Shown piece after piece: positions 13,957 to 28,959 of a stretch of DNA of 64,000 bases. Source of the stretch: Syncephalis plumigaleata. Lineage: Eukaryota; Zoopagomycota; Zoopagomycetes; Zoopagales; Piptocephalidaceae. The first letter of the stretch is position 1. Every line of letters begins with the position of its first letter. A program made the translations under genes and the position numbers. Where the stretch lies: positions 124,001 to 188,000 of the forward strand of contig JAIXMF010000016.1 in assembly GCA_025201365.1 (NCBI GenBank), written 5' to 3'. Under the pieces are notes generated by a model. The model saw only the letters and a program-made list of their open reading frames with translations. It made no database searches and had not been told where the DNA came from.

Positions 13957-14939
13957 TCCATTTACTATTCGTATAAATCTACGACGTATAACCACCCTTC
14001 ACTCATTCTCGCTTACTTACTTGCTCACTCACTCACTTACTCACTCGTTCTTTCTATCTATCTATCTTTTTTACTTTTCTCTTCTTTAACGCTTACACAT
14101 TATACATCATTTGTGTCCATGAGTTGATATTTCCGTGTTGTTTCCGATATAACTGCTGTGCCGTTATTGTTGCTACTGTTGCTATTGTTGATGTTCTTTC
14201 TTATTTAATGATCATACAGTAATCAATCCAATCATGATCATTACCGCGAGTTACCTTCCCTACAAATCACCGTTTTAATCGTGTTTGTTTGTTTGTTTGT
14301 TCACACTAGCGGACAATATGTGTTTTCTCGTGGATTGTTTTCAGCAATAAACGAGTGCTTTACTAAAGAGAACAATATATACGTGTCTATCTATGTTGTC
14401 ATTGCTTTATCATTTGTTAGTAATGGTAAGTGGTTGCAGAAAGGGATCATTCGAATTGGCAACTTAATGCTCTCTAATGCATAATTGCCAATTAATCTTC
14501 ACATGTTACCTACGAAAATGGCAATGAAACCAGTCAGTGACGTTGCTTCTTATCGCCAACATCACATCAACGGCAGCATCACAACTTGTTCAATGGCAAT
14601 AACATGTGATAGATGCAGGTAGTACAATAAGCCAAAGAGACCAAAGCGCCCCACCTTGGATTCGTTGCTTAATGTCATAAGTTCTAGTCGGTGCTGCATC
14701 TCCAGAGTTTCCGTCTCTCTCTCTCTCCTCTCTCGCTTCTCTCCTCTTGCTCTCTGTTCTGTATTGTTTTGCTACTATTCATTTGCTATCAGTTCTTGGA
14801 TTGATTGATTGATCGAACTAGAAGGGTCATAATAAAGTGATACGTATTATCAAGTGGCTTTATCTCTCTCTCTCTTTTCTGTATCTTACATCTGCTTGGC
14901 TGAGTTTGTCCTGCTTTATTTATTTCACCTTTATTCAAC
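13957..14939. other. Intergenic region
   Basis: 3' flank of the MAPK gene with ACTCACTTACTCACTC and TCTATCTATC repeats (13985-14070), then a pyrimidine-rich leader (14705-14765 and 14860-14880) before the 14940 gene. No gene recognised. Confidence 0.45.
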
Positions 14940-17283
14940 ATGACAACGTCTCCTTCGACAAAGCCATCGACATCCACTGGTGGTAGCAGTAATGGTGCTG
15001 CTACTCGACGCCGATCATCAGCCACGAGTGCTACTGCGGCATCAAGTGCTCGTGCCGCTCAATCCGCCAACAGCACTAGTACTCAGCATAAAAGGAGTGG
15101 CAGTAGCAGTAGCAGTAAATCCACGTCCTCCACTAGTTCTGTAGGACCTACAACAGCTACCGGAAGGTCCAAGTCAATGACCAATGAAGACAAGTCGACA
15201 AGCACTAAATCAAGTCGAGATCAACCGAGCAGCACGGCAACTAATGGTGCAAAACGCACAACAACAACAACAACAACAACACCCTCCACTCGTCGCCGTT
15301 CGGAGTCAAGTCTATCGAGTCATAGTCGCAGCAGTAGTCGAAGTAGCAATGGCAGCCCTGTAAATAATAGGTCCGCATCGTCTGCCGAGTCCAATGCCAC
15401 GCTAATGGTAAAAAGTCATCCGCTCGTACGAATAACAACTTGACTAAGACAACGTCAACAACTGGTACATCCAAGTCATCAGGCAAGACTAGCACGAAGT
15501 CGGCTAAGAAGAAGGAGACGGACGTGCAAAAGCAATCCGCACCAATACTCGAACGGATCCAGGAGCACGATCGGTAAAGATTAACAAGACGGTACATGAG
15601 GACAGGATGGTAAAACGATTACCACGTATGAGGAAGTATTGAAGAAGTTGTCGATGCCGATCAAATTATAGAAAAGATCGAGATTATCAACGGAGTTGAA
15701 TGCGTCGATTCTACCAAGTATTACCTGATGGTACTATGGAAGAAGTGGAAGAAGTGAAGAAGTGAAGAAGTGCGACAAGTACGAATGCCACGTCTGAACA
15801 AACATTAGTTACCGTAAATGAGGAGGGTGGTCAACAGGAGAATGCGGATCCGCTTTTATTAGATGAGGAACATGATGCAGAGCGCATTCTACATGCAGCG
15901 GCCAATGCTCGTCGCGGAATGAAAGGCAAATTGGGATTGCAAGAGTCGAAGGATACGAAACAATCTCGAGTGATGACAACGGATGGCACTAGTTCTAATG
16001 CTAGTATACCATCAATCGATGATATTATTCCTCTGATGCTACATTGCAACAAGCAGATGACAATGAAGTTACTACTAGTCCAATAGTACGAACGGTTAGC
16101 GGTGACTTGGATGACTCGGAGGATGAAGAGGGCGAGGAGGATTACACGCTTACTATTCACTCGCATTGGGATCAAGAGAAGGTTTCCGTTAAGGATCCAT
16201 ACGATATGTGTCACCATCTCGTATTGGCACCATGTCTCCCACTAAACTCATACCATCTGCCATGACGGAGGACACGACAAGGAGTATCGCGGCAATGTAC
16301 GAGAACAGCCCATCCTCCACCTATGCTAGTGTGGCGGCACATTCTCGTCCATCAATTGGTGCTGGTACATTTGCATCTGATGCACTAGCCGATACTGAGG
16401 CACGATCAACGGCATCGCATGACACGAGTGCCCAATCGAACACGAACAAGGACACGGCACAGGAGCGAGGATTTGCACCGGGCAGCGGTCTAATGGTTAA
16501 ACTGGCCGCTAAAGGTGCCGCCGAGGAAGTGAGCGACTTCGTGGAAGACACTACCGACACGTATGTTCCTAAGCCAATGGCGAATGCGCATCCAAAGCGG
16601 CATCTGCAGTGTCGGATATGACAACTCAGTTACTGGGCAAGCCACCTACATCATTGGTGACATCAGTCAAAGAACAACTGACCCAGACATTGGCATCTGC
16701 TGCAGCTGATGATGACGATGATGAAGAAAACAATACCAGATGGAAGTGCAAGACATGTCGAGAGGAACGAGCTCGAGATGCTAGTTGGCTCAATTGGATT
16801 ACTCATCCAGTTACCATGGTGCTCGATCATATCCACTCGTCTAATGACGAGGATGAGCCATGTGACCAGCATCGTACGATAACGCAAAAACTAACGTATC
16901 TAATGCCAAAATGGATGCGATCCAAGCGACAACATAGTAAATCATCGTATAATAAGTCAAAGAGTATCAGCAATGATGACAAATCGCAACAATACTATTC
17001 TATATCAGTGACATCAAATGCATACGTAAATGCCGAACAAGATGGATATGGGCGTCGTATCTCACAGGTGGAACGAGCACGTCGAATGCGTTTAGCGCAA
17101 CAAGCACAACAACGAGTCAACATGCTACGTGGTGGCAATGACAATGGTGCTGCTACTACTGCTGCTGTTGATGATGATGGTAAAACTAATCAACAGAGTG
17201 GTATTGTCGTACGTGTTGTTGGTACAGTAGTTGGCACTGCTGTCGGTATTAGTATGGCAGCAATTGATGCTGTATGGCATTAA
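14940..17283 (+). CDS. Ser/Thr-rich protein with acidic middle and hydrophobic tail
   Basis: ATG at 14940, stop at 17281-17283. As read, it is cut into frames by about ten single-base losses. The continuing text across each is coherent, so I treat it as one gene of about 780 residues. N-terminal third: Ser/Thr/Arg-rich, with eight Thr in a row from an ACA run. Middle (about 15600-15780): acidic, with several EEV repeats. From about 16100 to 16170: DLDDSEDEEGEEDY. A Cys pair CKTCREE (about 16747-16767) is followed by DASWLNWITHPVTMVLDHI and a Lys/Ser-rich stretch. The last about 25 residues (GIVVRVVGTVVGTAVGISMA) are hydrophobic with Gly every few positions, like a glycine-zipper membrane segment. 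I recognise no family. A membrane- or vesicle-attached, largely disordered protein is plausible. Confidence 0.55.
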
Positions 17284-18794
17284 TCAACGACTAAGACATG
17301 AGCTATTCGCGTTTTTATCTCTCTCTCTTTTCTCTCTATCCTTGCGTATATCATTATTATTATTACAGTCATTTCTCTTTATTTATAATAAATACATACA
17401 TTGATTTCATATTCAGTATAAACTAGTGTATTATTATTAGCCATTTCAATAGCGGTTACTTCTTTTATAACATCTACTACAGGCATTATACACGAGATTG
17501 TATCATGACTACCGCGTGTCTCTTGCCTTTTTTCCTTGAGGAAAAACTGACGATCATTGATTGGCATAGGCTCGTTTTAAACTTGAAAGTATGCCGTATT
17601 CGTTTTTTTGTCAGAGCTCGCACTTCCCCTTCAAACATGGAGTGGCGGGTGGCTATTCTCCAGCCAGTTGGTTTCCTTAATCCGTCAATCATCTGCATAC
17701 ACACTACAATGCATCAAGCTGTACCGTTTCCTATTCTATCATGGTTCATTCAAGGTTTCGTACAAATGGGTAAAATTTATAAATGCCACTTCCTTGTATA
17801 GAATTCCATGAACGAGACTAGCAACCATCGCTCTAGCCCATGATAACAATGATAGTAATGAATACTGGCAGAAATGGCTCGTTTCATGTGCTCGTGCCAA
17901 ATAAAAGTGCATTGACAATCGCTCATTACCATCATCATCGGGCATACTGTGAGTATCATTGTATATCTAGATGTACTCAGTAGAGGACTTGCTATACTTC
18001 TAATTGACTATGGTCAACCATTGATATGATTTACTACTTTGATAACAAAGAGAATATAATAGATGAGATGGTATAATATAACTTTATTGACATCGAGTAT
18101 TGCTATCTCATTCATAATGATCATATGACATGCTTACATCTAACAAAATGAACGAGAAATCGAGTATATGTTTCGTCCAAATGGCATGTACGCGTGGTGT
18201 GCCTATCCATATACCTAGCTATCTATTCATTTTGTATGTATGCTCATATGTGTTTGTGTGTGTGTGTGTGTGTTTGCGCGCATGTATATGAATGAATGTG
18301 TGTATCACCATTCTATTTTATAATTGGACTTGACCCTCATTACCGCTCATTCGCCTCTCTCTTTCCCTTACTCGCTCACTCTTCCCTTTTCAATTACTTA
18401 TAAAAGCTCACTCGTTTAACCGACTACAAACACCGACCTATTGAACCGACGACAACACCGGAGCAACAACCATATACACACACACTCACACTCGCTCACT
18501 CACTCATCCACCCACTAAAAGTGAGGCACAAACACGGACACAAACTTATACGCCACACTTGCCCACGCCTTCTCGTTTGTTCGCTCTCTCGCTCTATTGA
18601 CCCACACATTCACCGCCTCATCTCTAAACTTTGTGCAAGTCTAAGACTTGTTTTGTTTTCCCGCCGTCTTATCCGCTCGACGAGCACCTTTAACCAATCT
18701 ACTTTTACTTATTCATTCGTCTTTGTGTGTGTATACGTAGTGTTATAGCACGCGTATCATCTCGTACAGTTCGCTTCATCTGAATTAACAATCG
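17284..18794. other. Intergenic region with minor ORFs
   Basis: At 17379-17945 the minus strand has short protein-like ORFs, for example an ATG-initiated 68-codon ORF at 17945-17739 containing LSMHFYLARAHETSH. They have no homology I know and may be relics. A TG repeat lies at 18255-18273. From 18340 to 18790 the strand is pyrimidine-rich, which fits the promoter and leader of the YPK1 gene. Confidence 0.35.
18255..18273. repeat. (TG)n microsatellite
   Basis: Nine TG units upstream of the YPK1 leader. Confidence 0.8.
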
Positions 18795-19181
18795 GTAAGT
18801 TTTATTACTCATCTTATGACTTGGCCAATGGCAAAGTTTGCTACTAGCTTCTTAGTAGATGCGATATGCATATACGCATATATACATAATGTATGATGTG
18901 AGAGCGACCACTTTCTCTCCTCATACACTACCTGTGATTGATAGCATATACATACCTATTGTTATTCTATTCAATCTTGAGCTTGTCTAGTACAATTGTA
19001 TATGTATGCTCATATACATATAGGTCTACATTGATACTAACTTTAGTATATTATAGTCTCTTCTACTGGGTATTATTTCTATTCTATCTCTACCTCTATT
19101 CCTATTCCTATTATCCCTGTTATTACTACTATTATAGCTATCATTTTTATTGCGATACTTAAACATCGATATTCGGTATAG
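18795..19181 (+). other. Possible 5'-UTR intron of YPK1
   Basis: A strong donor (ATCG|GTAAGT at 18795) has no ATG between it and the pyrimidine-rich leader. The nearest good acceptor is GGTATAG at 19175-19181, seven bases before the start codon. A leader intron is therefore likely, but the ends are inferred. Confidence 0.35.
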
Positions 19182-19187
19182 TAGACT

Positions 19188-21498
<2,311 letters not shown>

Positions 21499-22424
21499 AT
21501 CGTGGTGGTCAATAAATATATACATGATAATATGCGTGTAATCGTATCATCACCGTCATCATCTCATCATCGTTATCGTCATTGTTCTACATAGGGTATA
21601 TACATGCAAACATTACATGTATGAAGTTAATGATAATGATGATAGTGGTAGTAATAATCATAATACTCATACCATTCCACCATTCTTTTATATACACGCA
21701 CACACACACACATACACATACATACGCTTAGTTTTATAATGAGGACATATCTTGTTGATTATCATTCATGTTAACTATTCGTTAGGCTATGAACATAATA
21801 TCATTGCCGAAATTGAATAGTGAGATGACAGGATTACTTCATTTATTTCCATCGCTATAAAGAGATACACATAGTAATGATTGAACACACACACAGCACG
21901 CGTATTTTTTACTGCTATTCTATATCTTCTCTCCTAGTAGTCTTTCTCCTCTCTTTCTTTCACACTTTCTACTTTCTAACCATCATACTTATGTTTCTCG
22001 AGGAGGAAGAGAAACACGCTCTCTTTTCTCTTACTTTTTGTCATGATGTATGTGTGTGTGCGTGTGTATGTGGCCACCTTTTTACTGATATTGCTACTAC
22101 TTTACTATATCCCAACATTTTCGTTCGCTTTTATAATCTTTTGTTCGTTTACCTCTCTTTTATCATCATCATCATCATCATCTACATCTACATCATCTAC
22201 AATTTCCTTTTCATTTGTTTTTGCATTCTATACTTCTTCTTTTATGGTGTGAATGATCCATTCAAGAAGGAAAAAGCGAAAGTGAGAAAGATTTAGTAAA
22301 GATTATCATTTATCATATCTCAATTACTACATTACATTAATAGTGTCTCATTTGTAATAAGTTTATTTTAAAGGGAAAAAAGAAACTGAAATCAGGTTAA
22401 ATAAACACAATTGGAATGATTTGA
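21499..22424. other. Intergenic region between convergent genes
   Basis: 3' flanks of YPK1 and of the RasGEF gene. It has a CA tract near 21695-21725 and TCATCATCATC and CTACATC repeats at 22158-22200. The hydrophobic plus-strand ORFs here come from T-rich sequence and are not credible. Confidence 0.45.
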
Positions 22425-25400
22425 TTATCCATGAACTACTTGCGTTTGTTGAGAATGTTGTTGCTGTTGCTGTTGCTGTCCTCCTCCTCGTTGTTGATTA
22501 CGACGTTGATTACGCCGTTGATTGCGACCACGTCCTCGTTGACGTGACTTTTGATTATTCTTATTTTTACCATTGTTGTTACCATTACTGTTATCATTCT
22601 GTGATGGATGTGATTGTTGCACAGTATTAGACGATAATGATGCAGCAGTTTCATCAATCGATTGATGAACCATATGTGAACGTGGTTGACGTTGACGTGG
22701 TGGTGATGCTACTGCAGGTAAAATAGATGATTGTTGTTGTACTGCTACCGGTGAAGATGAAGATGAAAGTGGTGATGCCACTTTAATCGGGACATGTCAG
22801 ATGCTGCTGTCATAAACACACTCGACAATGGTGGATGACTGTTGATACTGGTTGAACTTTTACGTAACGAGGGATGCAATGGATTTGGTTCACGGAATGT
22901 AACTCGTTTACCTTCCATTTGTATTGTGATACCATCCATGGATTTAGCAGAACTGGATTGTGATCGATTATGCTGGAATTGACGTGCCATTTGGAAGTGA
23001 TTCTGTCGTGCTGACTCGGTGGCAATGGAACGTGCACGATGATGACCATGTGTAGGTGGATAGGATGTTGGTGTAGTAGTAGTAGTAGTAGCAATGGCAG
23101 TATTATTAGATGGTAGTTTTGTCTTTGTCATCTTATCATCTAATACTGAATTGCTAATCGTAACGTTTTTGTTATTAACCACATTCGTCTTTGTTGTATT
23201 ACTACTGCTGTGGTTGTCATTACTATGATCGTTGTTGCTATTGCCATGAATCGTTTCTTCATCTGATACTAGAGTTACCTCGCTAATCTGACTAGATTGA
23301 GTAGGTGCATCAACATGGATAGTGTAACATCGTGTGGCGGTGAGGATGCTCGAGTGGATGCGCCATCCTTTCTAAGAACGAATGTTCACGAGAGTGAGCA
23401 ATAAACGAGATGGCTTCACCATCTGATGATGCCTCTGATTCAGAATAATCTAGTCCTTGTGCTGCTTGTAGATTCTTTAACGAGATGTTCAATGGTAATC
23501 CATCGAGATAGTCGTCGTCATCATCATCGTCACCGTCATTGTCATCGTCAATATCATTCGAATAAATAGCCGACAATTCTTCTGATACAGCAAATGATAC
23601 TTCTTCCATGATCTCATCAGACATGATATCACTTTCATTATCTTCATTACCATTAAGAACATTGTTGGATGTAGTAGATGCGACTACCGGTGGTGTAATA
23701 GCCAGCTGTGGTAATGGTACATTAACTGATGGAGTGACTATTACATTATTTGATTTAACATCTAAGCTAGGTTCATTAGATGATGCTGATAATGTTGTAA
23801 TGGTTCTGGCTTGACTGGAGTAGTAGAGGTAGTAGTAGTAGTAGCTGATGCTGATTCATTCTGTACAATAGAAGCATGTGTATCTGTCTTGACGGGCGAT
23901 GTAATCAATTCATCAATGACTGTATCGAAGGTTGCCATATCATTCAATGTGGTGGTAGCTTCTTCTTCCTCCTTATGACTAGGTAGATCGGTAATTGTTG
24001 CCTCGATTATTCATTCTTCAGTAGATACATTAACAGTTACAGTATCAATGGCTGTTGTTTCTTTACTAACAAGTGCAACATCAGTAAATTCAGATGATAC
24101 AGCTGCTTCTGGTGGATTAGCACTAGTTGGTGTATTTGCAGCAAATGCTCTTGATAATTCAGCACCTAATGAATTTGGTAATGCTGTCATGGGTGATGGT
24201 GATAATGTCCATACTGCATCTGACATGATGTAGTTGGACGTATATGCATGCCTTGAATAACTGATGATGATGATGATGGCATTGCTATCGCTTCTTCTTG
24301 TGCTACATTATTACTGTTATCATTGTTGTCAAGCTGATTGGTGTCTGTAATACAACGTAATTCAGTCGGTTGATGTTCCGAGTTATCCACGACAGCTTCA
24401 TTTTGTTCCTCTTCATTCGTTGATTTCGCTACAACATCTACTTGGCCTGTCTTCACGCGATTCAACGTTTCGTCGCCTTATCGATACGAGCCAATATTTC
24501 CAAAGTGGTTTCCGGTCCATTGCTGGCCTCGTTCGCTTGACGTTGAAGTGCCGCTAACCATGCCGCTTCCGATTCACGGTTCAAGGCTAGACGTTCGAGT
24601 TCGGCATACATGGTTTGTGGACGACTACGTGAGACGGTGGCAGCTCTAGCCGTTCTAGTGGGTGTCGCCTATCCTCTGGATCACTCGTATGTCCCACTTG
24701 GCTAACTCGTGTACTGGCACGTGGTCTACGTCGAGGTACCGGTGTAGCTGCTCCTGATCTAGCTGTTGTCTCCTGATCATCGACGGGTAGCATGGACGAT
24801 AGCTTGGGTGTGGCTTCTCGTGATACTACGTCTACTGTGCTGGTCGGATTTGTGACTTGATTCTTCGTTAAACGTTTCACTTCATCGCGAATTGTCTCGA
24901 ATCCAGATTGGGTGGCTAGTCGTTTTAGCACTTCCTCTCGAGCGATATCGACCAGATCACGTCCTTGTTCATCGACAAACGATCCAATGGTAGTGTGGAT
25001 GGATCTTCCGATGGGGTGCTGCTGCTTGTGCCGGTGATTGCGCTGGTTCCTCCTCCAAGAACGACAACATTGATCCACGGTCATTAATGAACCGTCAACA
25101 TTGACCGCGGTCTCGGCATTAGCCATTGCTTTAGCCAATTCCTCAGCTGTAGGTCGTTCCGTTGTAGATGACGCAGCAGGTGCCGTTAACATGGATGGCG
25201 GTGGAGAGGTGGCTCTCGGCGATAGAATGGCCTCCGCTTGGCCTATCATTGATACGGGACGCTCCCTTACTGAACCGGCTGTGCCCTGCCATGCTTTACG
25301 AATCTCGGCAGCCGCTTGTAACCACGCTTTCTGCCTGTAGTGCCGCGTTCGCCCGATTCCGGCACATCATCCTCGGCATATTTGCCGCGATCATCGATAA

Positions 25401-27367
25401 ATCGGTAGGCATCGCGTGATGGCATACGCTCGCCGGGACCTGCCGGTTTCACTTGGATACTCTCCTCCCATAGCTGGGCTCGGGTTAAGTAGACGCGCGA
25501 CGACAACCAGTGTTGTAATCCAAGATCCGAATCGGTCAAGGTGGCCAGATCACCGATAGCCGGCAGATGAAGTTGCGTGCCGTCCAGCTCGATGAATCCT
25601 CGTCGTCGACGTGGTCCCATACGTGAAATGGACGGGTTATCGAATCGATTCATACCGTTGAGTACAGGCTTCATGATGGCATCGCCGTTATTATGCTCGA
25701 CTTTATCGTTGTTAACGCCACCGGCATACTTTTGACACACTTCCAAGGTGGAGTGCATGGCATCCAGCTTCTTCATACCAAGTTCCGACATGATACGCGT
25801 TTCACGCTGTGTAGTATACGCGCGTAACCATGCGCGAATAATGTCGCAATGTGGTCGCATCCACGGAATAAGCGCCATACCCGTGTTGCTACCCATGTCG
25901 TTGCGTCGATCGTCTAGCGACTCGTGTAGAGCATCATGTAACGACGATGTAACGCTACCGGTTCCAGTGCTCGCGCGTATTCTTGAATCAGTCGACGCAC
26001 ACGATTGGGCACGTCCTGCCAGGCACGATCGAGACGACGTACCGGTGCACACACGAGTGCACGCATCAAACCGGCGAACGCGTTCAAGTTGCGATAACGA
26101 TGCAGTAGACGATGCGCCGTACGCGCCACTCGAATAACCATCTCACCTGGACGGAATTCCTCGGCACCAATAATAAGTAGATGTGCGACCGCGCTATTGA
26201 CGTAGCGTTCAAAGTCAACGCACGCCTCGACGCTATCGCCGAATATACGTCCTACCCGTTCGGACTCGGCAAGTGTGGTGATTAAATCGCGACGCACATC
26301 GACCTTGGCAAATAGTGCCGCATCAATGATACACCATTGACGTGCCAATTGATCGGGATCCCAGTCTAGCATGGTCTTGTCTTGGATAGCCTTAATCTGA
26401 GCGGTGACATCGTCGACCTTGGCCCGTTGAATACGCATATCCTCGTCGAGGCGTCGTAATACGGCGAGTGACGTGGCAGTCTTGTTACGATCCTTACGCG
26501 ATCCCTTGGCTGCCGTTAATTCACGCGTTGACTTGGCCAGTCGACGTGTATTAACGATATACATTCGGCATAGTGGCGATAGCGGGATGAGTGGCACGGT
26601 GTGTTCATCGTCTTCGTCGTGTTCATCGCAAACTCGAACAAGTACTCGTTCTGCCACTGCATCTTTCGCGTCACCTTGAACGTTATTGCCCTCCGACGCT
26701 GCCTCACTCTCCGCCGAACTAGATGTACCCTCGTCTGATGATGTTTTCTCCTCTGCGTTCGACTCGTTGGCATCTGTCGCCATCGTTGATCCATCGCGTT
26801 GTCGTGATCGTTTCTTCTTTCGCCTAGACTTTTTCTCCGGTTCTCCCGATAATGAATGGGTCGGTCGAGTATTACATTTTCTGCATAGTATAAACAATCG
26901 TGTGCAATTTGAAAACCTTCCAGTAATTCTTTAACTTTTGCATTGGGCTCATCTATATGTGATGTAGATTTTGTTTGTTTGTTCGTTTGTTAATACCAGC
27001 TAATAATAACGTCGACAATGATCAACAACTATATAAATACTAGAGAATACTAGCTATGTATTATATATATATATTTGTGTGTATACTTGCCTCCACTATC
27101 CATGAAAATAACCTTATTGCCGCTTAATTTAAATAATAGTGTATTCAAAGCTGCCACATATTTGGAATAGGCATCCTATTAATAAGAAGCAAGCATTGTA
27201 TTAGATATCGTTGTCAAGTAGTTAATATTGGCAAATTCAATGGAATATGACATCAGCCTTATATGATTAATATGGATAATGATAGCTCTATTTACCTTGC
27301 GTTTACCATCTTCATATTCTGCCGCGGCTTTCTCCAATAAATTACGTGTACTATTGAAGCCATTCAT
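22425..27367 (-). CDS. RasGEF with MIT-like N-terminus and RG-rich tail
   Basis: Starts at the ATG at 27367. Exons 1-3 are 27296-27367, 27091-27175 and 26952 leftward. Exons 1-3 encode a helical hairpin (NLLEKAAAEYEDGKRKDAYS, then KYVAALNTLLFKL) resembling an MIT domain. A basic-acidic linker follows, then the RasGEF catalytic domain (about 26385-25800: LARQWCIIDAALFAKVD, LLIIGAEEFRPGEMVIRVA, RNLNAFAGLMRALV, RRLIQEYARALEPVALHRRY). After it come a long Ser/Thr/acidic region and a C-terminal RG/Q-rich tail (RGRGRNQRRNQRRNQQRGGG, near 22540-22490). At least eight frame changes occur to the left of 26870, all in the sense of one base lost, with overlapping frames and no room for introns. It probably activates a Ras-family GTPase. 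One gene is the best reading; a split near 23200 or 24480 is not excluded. Confidence 0.78.
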
Positions 27368-28959
27368 GGTGCATATGGAGATGGAGAGAATATATAAGAA
27401 TACACCGATTGCACAGTAGTAGACTGTGCATTCAAATACCTACTAGCTAGTGAACAATAGTGAAATATGACGACAACGACAAATAACAATGCAAAAGAAA
27501 AAGAAATGTGATTGAATAAATGAGTAAGTGATTGAGTGAGTGCGTGTTTGTGTGCGTGTGCGTGCGTTGAACAGGATAGCAAAGTAAAGAGATAGATAGG
27601 TGCGTGCGTGCGTATTATATGCCACTAACGATAAAGGACAGAAGACGGAAATAGCCGTGCTGTTGGTGGTGATAGAATAATAAGCAGACGAGGGACGTTA
27701 GAATGTAGTTATAGGAATGTGCATTCAAGTAGTAATGCCAGTACCACAACAGCCACTGTGTGCAAGTGCAATATAACAGTGCTACAGATGAATAAAGATA
27801 AAAAGGAGTAGCCTGGATAGAAGGTAATAATAGTAAAAGTAGTAGGAATAGTAGAAGTAATAGTAGCAATGGTGGTAGTGGTAGTGGTGGAGTAGTAATG
27901 AAATGAATGAAGATGGTGAAGATGACCGCGGGGAGCAGAAAAATTCGAGAGGCGCAAGTGCCTCTTGTTTATTTTAACAACACACCAACACACTCAACAC
28001 ATACAGCATGTCAATGTATATCCTTTTTTTCTTCACTAATATGATTGAGGGATATACTGGAATATAATATTCACAATAAATACATTGCTAGTATAATAGT
28101 GGTACATTGTCATATGTCTATTATTATCACATGTTCTATCAGTGCTACTATTGCTATTGCTACTCGTTATTGCTTACTAGTCCATGTGATGATATGAGCA
28201 TGCTACATTGCTCGTTGTTATTAGTGTTGCTCCTTTAGGATCATGAATCTATCCACTCTCTCGTTCCTTTGCTTGTACACACACACAAGTACACATACAC
28301 ACACATTATACCTCAGGTATACAGACACACACACACACACAAGTACACGCGCCCATTTCAATGCATTATAATGTGATGCCAGTGATTATACTATGAGATA
28401 TGCATGTCAAGTGAAAAAAACGCAGTCGTTGTCGCAGAAAATAAAAAAAAACCACACGTGCCTCCTATCTTACAAGGCGGTTAAAGGCTACATCTACCCG
28501 TGGACTTGCAGCTATCGGTTGTTCAACGGCAAAGAATACGATCATTACTATAAAGGATCAATCATCGAGTAATAAATAATCTGACCTAATCGAATACATT
28601 TGTGACTTACTCGTGGTAAACACTACTTTACATGTTAGAATTGTTATGATTTGAATAGATAAACAGTAGATAAATATATCAATCATGTACTGCAAATGTA
28701 TGACGATGAAGAAGGGGAGTCGACGCATCAGGAGTAAACAACATGTGTTGATGCACATAGCACCATCGTTGTAAATCCATTAATCCTGCATATTACTCGT
28801 GAATATAACAGATAGGTTTATTTATTTTACCGTAAAAGAACTAGCAAGCAATGTAATGAATGATAATAGTAATAGTAATAGTACAATCACATATACATAT
28901 ATACATAGATTATTCATCAATTAGGTTTTATTTAAGTAGTATTAATGTTATTATTATTA
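27368..28959. other. Upstream region of the RasGEF gene
   Basis: Contains GAGTGAGTGCGTGTTTGTGTGCG and GTGCGTGCGTG tracts (27530-27610), GTAGTAG-type repeats (27840-27900) and CA tracts (28275-28345). No coding sequence recognised. Confidence 0.45.

Noticed and set aside
14940-17283. Programmed ribosomal frameshifting to explain the many frame changes
   Set aside because: About ten sites in one gene with no shared slippery sequence or following structure, and the same kind of one-base loss in unrelated genes; a data artefact is far simpler.
22158-22630. Tyr/Val/Asp-rich plus-strand ORFs over the RasGEF 3' end
   Set aside because: They arise from TCATCA and GTTGCT repeats antisense to Gln/Arg codons of the real gene.
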